This document shows positions 1 to 5,643 of a stretch of DNA of 7,825 nucleotides, piece after piece. The first letter of the stretch is position 1. Every line of letters starts with the position of its first letter. The notes under the pieces are model-generated. The model had not been told where the DNA came from. It ran no database searches and worked only from the letters and a program-made list of their open reading frames with translations. The DNA lies in the NCBI GenBank assembly GCA_021413595.1, contig JAIOQD010000265.1:1-7825 (forward strand), written 5' to 3'. Made by a program: the position numbers and the translations under genes. Source of the DNA: Bacteroidota bacterium. Lineage in GTDB: Bacteria > Bacteroidota > Bacteroidia > 2-12-FULL-35-15.

Positions 1-465
1 ATAATTTTTCTTTCAAAAGATGGTGATTACAAAGAAAACTGCATTGATGATTTTAAGAGCAAATGGAACAGGCACATAAAAATTGAAAAAGACAAAAACA
101 CGGTCATTGCTGAATTAAAAACAGACTACGAACTGTATATTAAAGAAAGAGCCATTTACGATTTTACTCAAACGGATTATTTCAAAGATTATTTGTTTGA
201 TGGTTTAAAAACAAAAACAGAAATCAGTTTGGAAGAAGCTAATTTTAAAATTGAAAACTTTGAAATTATAGACGCTTGTACCAATGTGGAAAGAATGCCA
301 CCAAACGAAGACCTTGAAGAAAATGTTATCATTCATTCAAGCATTAAAATTTTCTTTACTGAAATGGCAGAAAAAAAACAGCAAATTGTAGTTGCAAAAA
401 CCACACTTGCAGATGATGAAACTAAAGAAATTTTAGAACTAATTTTTGAACCTGAATTAATATGA
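1..465 (+). CDS. 3' part of an unidentified gene, possibly a PIN-like nuclease (5' end cut off)
   Basis: The frame is open from the first base to the TGA at 463-465, giving 154 visible codons. An in-frame TTG at 193 could be mistaken for a start, but the open frame upstream of it shows the gene begins outside the window. The first visible residues, IIFLSKDGDYK, resemble the last β-strand and acidic site of PIN-like RNase domains (hydrophobic strand, then S/T-x-D-x-D-F/Y). If so, the two Asp residues at visible positions 7 and 9 would be metal ligands. The remaining ~140 residues are charged and Lys/Glu-rich, with no membrane segment or signal peptide and no motif I recognise. The gene overlaps hsdS by 4 bp (ATGA), so the two are probably translationally coupled. 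PIN-like genes are known companions of type I restriction loci, which fits. The family call rests on one short motif and is uncertain; that the frame is a real gene is nearly certain. Confidence 0.55.
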   Translation: MIFLSKDGDYKENCIDDFKSKWNRHIKIEKDKNTVIAELKTDYELYIKERAIYDFTQTDYFKDYLFDGLKTKTEISLEEANFKIENFEIIDACTNVERMPPNEDLEENVIIHSSIKIFFTEMAEKKQQIVVAKTTLADDETKEILELIFEPELI

Positions 466-1667
466 GCGAATGGAAAACATACAGTTTGGGAAAAGACGTT
501 GTTACTAAATTAGGTGACGGACTTCACGGCACACCAAATTATGATGATAATGGAGCATACTATTTTATCAATGGAAGTAATCTTGTTGATGGTAAAATTG
601 TCATTAACTCAAACACAAAAAAAGTAACCGAAGAAGAATTTATAAAATACAAAAAGGACTTATCCGATAAAACTATTTTACTTGGAATTAATGGCACTAT
701 TGGAAATGTTGCACTTTATAATAATGAAATGTGCATTTTAGGTAAAAGTGCAGCATACATAAATATCAATGATGATTTTGATAAACAGTTTGTTCGGTAC
801 GTTTTGACAAACGACCATTTTCAAAACTATATTAAAAACAATGCTTCGGGTACGACAATTAAAAATGTTGGGCTTGGCTTACTTCGTGAATATGAATTTT
901 CGCTTGACGACAAAATAGAACAGAACCTACAACTGAACCAAACCCTTGAAGCAATGGCACAGGCTCTGTTTAAAGAATGGTTTGTAAACTTCAACTCTCC
1001 AAACTTTGATGGAGAATTAGAAAATGGTTTGCCGATGGGTTGGAGAATGGGGAAATTTGAAGAATTAATTGAATTTACAAATGGTTATGCTTTTAAAAGC
1101 AATGAACTTTTGGGGCAATATGAAGAAGATTGCTATTTCGTATTTAAAATGGGCAATATTAAAAAAGGTGGTGGTTTAAAATATGACGGAACAAAAAGTT
1201 TTTACAAAAAAGAGAATTCACAAAATTTAAAAAAATACGTTTTAAAAAGGGGAGATTTATTAATGTGTATGACCGATATGAAAGATAATGTTGCACTTCT
1301 CGGTCATACTGCATTAATGAATGAAGATGACAAGTTTATCGTAAATCAACGAGTAGGTTTGATAAGACCTAAAAATGACATTTCAATCGATTTTCCATAT
1401 CTATACATTCTAACAAACTTTCCTGAGTTTATTGAAGAATTAAGAAGCAGAGCAAATAGAGGTGTGCAAGTAAACTTATCTACAAGTGAAATCAAGAATA
1501 TTCAAGTTGTAATTCCACCAAAAAGCGTAAATCAATTATTTGATAATACACTTAAACCCATTTTTAATAAAATATTTTCAAATATTGAACAAATCCAATC
1601 ATTAACCCAAACCCGAGATACTTTATTACCAAAGTTGATGAGTGGTAAAATAGAAATAAAAAATTAA
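462..1667 (+). CDS. hsdS: Type I restriction-modification specificity subunit HsdS
   Basis: HsdS recognises the bipartite DNA target and holds the HsdM and HsdR subunits. The 401-aa protein has the usual two-half layout. Target recognition domain 1 spans about residues 1-150. A central conserved helix follows, with TLEAMAQALFKEWF at 161-174 and the GLPMGW linker at 189-194, the hallmark that opens the second half of many HsdS proteins. Target recognition domain 2 spans about 195-370. The C-terminal conserved helix ends in RDTLLPKLMSGKIEI (385-399), also typical of the family. The length is normal for a complete HsdS. The ATG at 462 lies in an ATGA overlap with the upstream stop, and WKTYSLG near the N-terminus is the standard opening of the first recognition domain, so the start is well supported. 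The DNA target cannot be read from sequence. No hsdM is visible; it probably lies to the left. Confidence 0.95.
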   Translation: MSEWKTYSLGKDVVTKLGDGLHGTPNYDDNGAYYFINGSNLVDGKIVINSNTKKVTEEEFIKYKKDLSDKTILLGINGTIGNVALYNNEMCILGKSAAYININDDFDKQFVRYVLTNDHFQNYIKNNASGTTIKNVGLGLLREYEFSLDDKIEQNLQLNQTLEAMAQALFKEWFVNFNSPNFDGELENGLPMGWRMGKFEELIEFTNGYAFKSNELLGQYEEDCYFVFKMGNIKKGGGLKYDGTKSFYKKENSQNLKKYVLKRGDLLMCMTDMKDNVALLGHTALMNEDDKFIVNQRVGLIRPKNDISIDFPYLYILTNFPEFIEELRSRANRGVQVNLSTSEIKNIQVVIPPKSVNQLFDNTLKPIFNKIFSNIEQIQSLTQTRDTLLPKLMSGKIEIKN

Positions 1668-1670
1668 ACA

Positions 1671-2078
1671 ATGCGAGTAATAGTTTTACAAGGAATGCCC
1701 AATACAGGAAAAACAAGAACCTTAATTCTTGTTTACGATATGCTTGTGCCAAATGGAGGTAGCGTTGCTAACAATCGTCAGCCATTGGGTGGCGACCCAA
1801 GAGATTTTTCAGATATTGTAATAAGAGGAACACTACGTATTGCTTTTTATACAATGGGCGATTATTCTACTTTTTTAGCCGATGCTATTTTTGATTACGA
1901 CCGTCAAGGTAGCGACATTTTGGTTTGTGCATTAAGCACCAACACCGCCAAAGTAAGAGCCAACAATGCTTTAAACCAATTCAACGCTATAAGAATTAAT
2001 AAAACCATTGCACCCAATACAACTGCCGAATTAGTGATCAATTCAGCAGATGCACAAACCATATTCGATCTAATATAG
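1671..2078 (+). CDS. Small P-loop NTPase-like protein of unknown function
   Basis: This 135-aa protein begins directly with a β-strand and a Walker A loop: MRVIVLQ then GMPNTGKT at residues 8-15, a good GxxxxGK(T/S). A second hydrophobic strand ending in GD (about residues 56-64) and a third, SDILVCAL (81-88), are laid out like the core strands of a P-loop fold. However, no DE-type Walker B is seen; D82 precedes the strand instead of following it. There is no signal peptide, membrane segment or second domain, so it is a minimal nucleotide-binding module. The ATG is 3 bp after the hsdS stop, and no upstream alternative is needed. I do not recognise the gene. From its position it is probably an accessory of the restriction locus, perhaps a nucleotide-dependent switch or small kinase, but nothing in the sequence shows a substrate. 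Confidence 0.75.
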   Translation: MRVIVLQGMPNTGKTRTLILVYDMLVPNGGSVANNRQPLGGDPRDFSDIVIRGTLRIAFYTMGDYSTFLADAIFDYDRQGSDILVCALSTNTAKVRANNALNQFNAIRINKTIAPNTTAELVINSADAQTIFDLI

Positions 2079-2148
2079 AACTCGTGTTCGCAAAAATGAA
2101 GTTTAAGAAAGAAAATTTTAATTTAATCCGTACTTTTGAAGTCTAATC
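2079..2148 (+). other. 70-bp gap with a 16-codon mini reading frame
   Basis: This is the only gap longer than 10 bp. It contains ATG at 2096-2098, which opens a 16-codon frame (MKFKKENFNLIRTFEV) ending at TAA 2144-2146, two bases before the ATG of the ATPase gene. It could be a leader peptide that couples translation across the gap, a scar of a lost gene at the junction of the ATPase-protease cassette, or chance. No terminator-like hairpin with a T-run is present. TACTTTTG at 2131-2138 fits the Bacteroidota -7 consensus TAnnTTTG, but no matching TTTG lies at the right distance upstream. Confidence 0.3.
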
Positions 2149-3108
2149 ATGGCAAAAGCTGAATATATCATATCTTTAATAAAATCTCATTACAACAATG
2201 AGCCGGAACGCTTTACTACCTTGGCATTGCAAATAGCAGCCCACGAAGCAAAGTTAGGACATACATTGGTAGCTAATGAGATTAAAAGTATTATAGACAA
2301 AGCTAAAATAGAACGACCAAAAGTTAAAACATTCTCCCCTGAACTTCAAGGGTTAATATTAGAAAACATACCTACCGTAAACCTTTCAGACATTATTTCA
2401 TCACCGGATATTACAAACAAAATTAAGCGAATTATTCTGGAATTTGTTCAGAGAGACAAACTGCGTAAGCATGATTTGGAAAACAGAAGAAAAATTTTGC
2501 TTTCAGGACCTCCGGGTACAGGAAAGACACTTACCGCTTCCATTATTGCCAACGAATTAAAATTACCACTTTATACAATTCTAATGGATAAAATGGTAAC
2601 CAAATTTATGGGTGAGACAAGTGCCAAATTGCGTCAAGTCTTTGATTTAATAGAGCAAAGGCAGGGAGTTTATCTATTCGATGAATTTGATGCGATAGGT
2701 GGAGAAAGAAGCCGGGACAATGATGTAGGAGAAATGCGAAGGGTCTTAAACTCCTTCTTGCAGTTTATTGAGCGAGATAATTCTGATAGTTTAATTATTG
2801 CAATTACCAATAACAAAGCACTTTTAGACCAAGCATTGTTCAGGCGATTTGATGATGTAATTCTATACAATCTTCCTACGGAGGAAGAAAAATTAGAGTT
2901 ATTAAAAAATCGTTTAGCACGATATGGAAATAGTAAAAAAGTCGATTTCAAACAATTATTACCTAGTATTAATGGATTAAGTCACGCTGAAATATCTTTG
3001 GCTTGCTTGGATGCCATCAAAGAAACTGTTTTAAATGAAAAACAACCTATGAGCAATCAATTAATTCTCAGGGCAATTAAAGACAGAAATGATGCGTATC
3101 ATAAATAA
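2149..3108 (+). CDS. ietA: AAA+ ATPase, IetA-like partner of the adjacent subtilisin-like protease
   Basis: This is a 319-aa, single-module AAA+ ATPase of the FtsH/spastin-like central-domain type. A helical N-terminal region (about 1-60) includes ERFTTLALQIAAHEAKLGH (20-38), a segment I recall as typical of ATPases paired with S8 proteases. Then come Walker A GPPGTGKT (120-127), a pore-loop-like KFMGE (152-156), Walker B YLFDEFD (175-181), sensor 1 ITNN (219-222), arginine-finger FRRFD (231-235) and a sensor-2 helix start GLSHAEI (276-282) without the usual Arg. All residues needed for ATP hydrolysis are present. The ATG at 2149 is fixed by an in-frame TGA at 2137-2139 with no other start between. 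The protease gene follows after 6 bp. In IetAS systems the ATPase is the proposed antitoxin or regulator of the protease; a role in feeding or gating substrates is inferred. It is cytoplasmic. The AAA+ call is certain; the IetA assignment is likely. Confidence 0.85.
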   Translation: MAKAEYIISLIKSHYNNEPERFTTLALQIAAHEAKLGHTLVANEIKSIIDKAKIERPKVKTFSPELQGLILENIPTVNLSDIISSPDITNKIKRIILEFVQRDKLRKHDLENRRKILLSGPPGTGKTLTASIIANELKLPLYTILMDKMVTKFMGETSAKLRQVFDLIEQRQGVYLFDEFDAIGGERSRDNDVGEMRRVLNSFLQFIERDNSDSLIIAITNNKALLDQALFRRFDDVILYNLPTEEEKLELLKNRLARYGNSKKVDFKQLLPSINGLSHAEISLACLDAIKETVLNEKQPMSNQLILRAIKDRNDAYHK

Positions 3109-3114
3109 TATAAT

Positions 3115-5634
3115 ATGGCAAACCACTACAAGCATATTTTTCTTTCAGGAAATGTAATAACCGAAAAATACAAAACGAAAGGAACTCCTATAACACCTAA
3201 GCCTTTGCCAATTCGTGACAGAGCAGCACATAGTGCCATGCTTCTGCGGAAGTTTGATGCAATCTGGGCAGAAAGAGAAAGGCTCAATGAAAAGAGAGAA
3301 GCTGAACAGATACCCACAAGAGAAGGAACATACCTTTCATTTATAAGTGCAGCAAATCACGACTTAATCACTAAGAGTTTAGAAAGTTTAAGAAGTAAAG
3401 ACACCAAAAATTGGATTAGATTATTAAATATTAAAACACTTATAGATGTTGATGGAAATGAACAATCTATAGCAACAGTGTATATTCCTAATGGTAAAGA
3501 AGGATATTTCGTAAAAAAAGTACAGGAATATCAACAAGAAAATTATCGTGATACAGATAATCCCAAAAATGCTGATTTGGTTAATAGTATTGAAGACATA
3601 AGTATTGCTTTATTGGAAAGTTTATGGACAGACAATGTGCAATTAATTCCAACGGTTCATTCAAAATGGTGTGAAGTTTGGCTAAATGTCAATACAAAAG
3701 AGCAAAAAGAACAAGAACAAATAGCGATATTCAAAGCTACGCTTGAAAACATTGGAATTGAATACAAGCCCAACAGCATCATTTTTCCCGAACGAGCAGT
3801 TTTGTTAATTAATGTCAATCAAAATCAGTTGATTGAATTGATGATGCAAAGCGATTTGTTAGCAGAATTTAGAGCAGGTCAAGAACCAGCAGGATTTTGG
3901 ATAAATGAAAGTGCAATTGAACAACAGGCTTGGGTTGAAAATTTATTACAACGAATTGAATTGGTAGATTCCAATGTAAAAGTTTGTGTATTGGATAGTG
4001 GTGTGAACAATGGGCATCAACTATTACAACCTTTATTGAATGATGCAAATACGCTAACAGTAGAACCTGCTTGGGGTACAAATGACCATTACAGTGCAAG
4101 GGCAGGACACGGTACATTAATGGCAGGTATTGCAGGATACGGAAAATTGGAAGAAGTACTAGCAAGTACCAACAACATTGCGATTACTCACAACCTTTGC
4201 TCTGTAAAAATCCTACCCCCTCCTACGCACGAAGGGACACGAAAAGAATTATGGGGAGATGTGACAGCACAAGGCATATCACGAGCTGAAATTCAAAATC
4301 CTGAAATGGTTTTGATTTATTGTATGGCTGTTACTTCGACAGATGATGTAAATAGAGGCAGACCGTCTTCGTGGTCTGGAGCAATTGATAATCTTGCTTT
4401 TGGGGATGGCGAAAATCAAAAACTGATTCTTATTTCAGCAGGTAATATTTGTGAAAATGAAGCTTGGATAAATTATCCTGCTTCAAATTTTAAAACAACC
4501 ATAGAAAACCCGGCTCAGTCTTGGAACGCATTAACTGTTGGTGCATACACTGAAAAAATTCATACGAATGATGTGAATTATATTGGCTACACACCACTTG
4601 CTAATGAAGGAGAACTTTCTCCTTATAGCACAACATCTTTAATGTGGGAGAAAAGGTGGCCTATAAAACCAGATGTAGTTTTTGAAGGAGGAAATCTTTT
4701 GAAAGCTCCTGACAATTCAGTTACTCCGCACGAAGATTTAGAGCTACTTTCTACTTCTAAATCTTTCAACATAAAACCGCTTGATACAATCAACGCCACC
4801 AGTGCGGCAACTGCACAAGCTTCTTGGTTTGCAGCTAAAGTCGCTTATGAATACCCCAACGCTTGGTTAGAAACAATTAGAGGTTTGATAGTGCATTCAG
4901 CCAAATGGAATGACGCTATGTTCAATCAAATTAATGTTAGACCGAACAATAGAGGAGATTATAGCAGGTTACTGAAAGTATTTGGATACGGTTACCCAGA
5001 TTTAGATAAAGCCTTATACAGTCAGGAAAGTGCTTTGACATTTGTATCGCAAGAAATAATTCAACCTTTTGGGTTCAATAGTAGTAATCAACCTGAAACA
5101 AATGAAATCCATCTATTTAATTTTCCTTGGCCAGAAGAGTTGTTATTATCTATGTCAGAAGTTCCTGTAAAACTAAAGATTACACTTTCTTATTTTATCC
5201 AGCCGGGAGCAGGAGAAATCGGATGGAAAGATAAATACCGTTATCAATCGCACGGCTTACGTTTTGATATCAACAACATTGGAGAGGACGAAGATACATT
5301 TAGAAAAAGAGTTAATGTAGCCGCAAGAGAAGAAGATGAACAAGTGAGTGGAAAGTCAGGAAGTGAAAGGTGGGCGATTGGTAAAGATAATCGTAGTAAT
5401 GGCTCAATTCATTCCGATTATTGGGTAGGTACGGCAGCAGATTTGGCAACTTGTCATTTTATAGCTGTTTATCCTGTGATTGGTTGGTGGAGAGAGAGAA
5501 AACATTTAGGTCAGGTAGAGAATAAAACACGTTATTCGCTAATTGTTTCACTCGAAACACCTGCACAAGACATTGAACTTTACACCACAGTCAAAAATAT
5601 GATTGAAATACCTATTGAAATACAAACTTCATAG
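3115..5634 (+). CDS. ietS: Subtilisin-like (S8) serine protease, IetS-like effector
   Basis: This 839-aa protease has an intact subtilase catalytic set: Asp in CVLDSG (D294), His in GHGTLMAG (H332), oxyanion Asn in SAGN (N444) and Ser in ATSAATA (S563; family consensus GTSxA). No signal peptide or membrane helix is seen, so it should act inside the cell. The ~285 residues before the catalytic domain open with HIFLSGN (7-13) and RDRAAH (34-39), which I recall as the N-terminal signature of large bacterial S8 proteases paired with AAA+ ATPases. The ~250 residues after it form a β-rich-looking C-terminal domain with conserved-looking blocks YRYQSHGLRFD (708-718), GSIHSDYWVGTAADLA (763-778) and YPVIGWWRER (786-795). 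In IetAS the protease is the toxic effector and the ATPase restrains or activates it. The ATG lies 6 bp after the ATPase stop, behind an A/T-rich stretch, and hsdR begins 9 bp downstream. The protease call is certain. The substrate is unknown. Confidence 0.9.
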   Translation: MANHYKHIFLSGNVITEKYKTKGTPITPKPLPIRDRAAHSAMLLRKFDAIWAERERLNEKREAEQIPTREGTYLSFISAANHDLITKSLESLRSKDTKNWIRLLNIKTLIDVDGNEQSIATVYIPNGKEGYFVKKVQEYQQENYRDTDNPKNADLVNSIEDISIALLESLWTDNVQLIPTVHSKWCEVWLNVNTKEQKEQEQIAIFKATLENIGIEYKPNSIIFPERAVLLINVNQNQLIELMMQSDLLAEFRAGQEPAGFWINESAIEQQAWVENLLQRIELVDSNVKVCVLDSGVNNGHQLLQPLLNDANTLTVEPAWGTNDHYSARAGHGTLMAGIAGYGKLEEVLASTNNIAITHNLCSVKILPPPTHEGTRKELWGDVTAQGISRAEIQNPEMVLIYCMAVTSTDDVNRGRPSSWSGAIDNLAFGDGENQKLILISAGNICENEAWINYPASNFKTTIENPAQSWNALTVGAYTEKIHTNDVNYIGYTPLANEGELSPYSTTSLMWEKRWPIKPDVVFEGGNLLKAPDNSVTPHEDLELLSTSKSFNIKPLDTINATSAATAQASWFAAKVAYEYPNAWLETIRGLIVHSAKWNDAMFNQINVRPNNRGDYSRLLKVFGYGYPDLDKALYSQESALTFVSQEIIQPFGFNSSNQPETNEIHLFNFPWPEELLLSMSEVPVKLKITLSYFIQPGAGEIGWKDKYRYQSHGLRFDINNIGEDEDTFRKRVNVAAREEDEQVSGKSGSERWAIGKDNRSNGSIHSDYWVGTAADLATCHFIAVYPVIGWWRERKHLGQVENKTRYSLIVSLETPAQDIELYTTVKNMIEIPIEIQTS

Positions 5635-5643
5635 AAAAAACGA

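Noticed and set aside
193..465. TTG at 193 as the start of a separate 90-aa protein
   Set aside because: The same frame is open back to base 1, so this is the interior of a gene cut by the window edge.
2078..2089. Small inverted repeat GAAC-TCGT-GTTC after the P-loop gene
   Set aside because: The stem has only 4 bp and no T-run follows, so it is not a credible terminator or operator.
2131..2138. TACTTTTG as a Bacteroidota promoter -7 element for the ATPase gene
   Set aside because: It matches TAnnTTTG, but no TTTG is found about 17-23 bp upstream, and transcription would start only about 5 bases before the ATG. Chance is likely in AT-rich DNA.
3869..4165. 98-codon open frame on the minus strand inside the protease gene
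   Set aside because: It lies opposite the catalytic Asp and His region of the protease and has a Leu/His-rich composition typical of antisense shadow frames. Similar minus-strand frames at 1564-1752, 2670-2951, 3126-3317, 5712-5897, 6379-6681 and 7491-7697 were rejected for the same reason.
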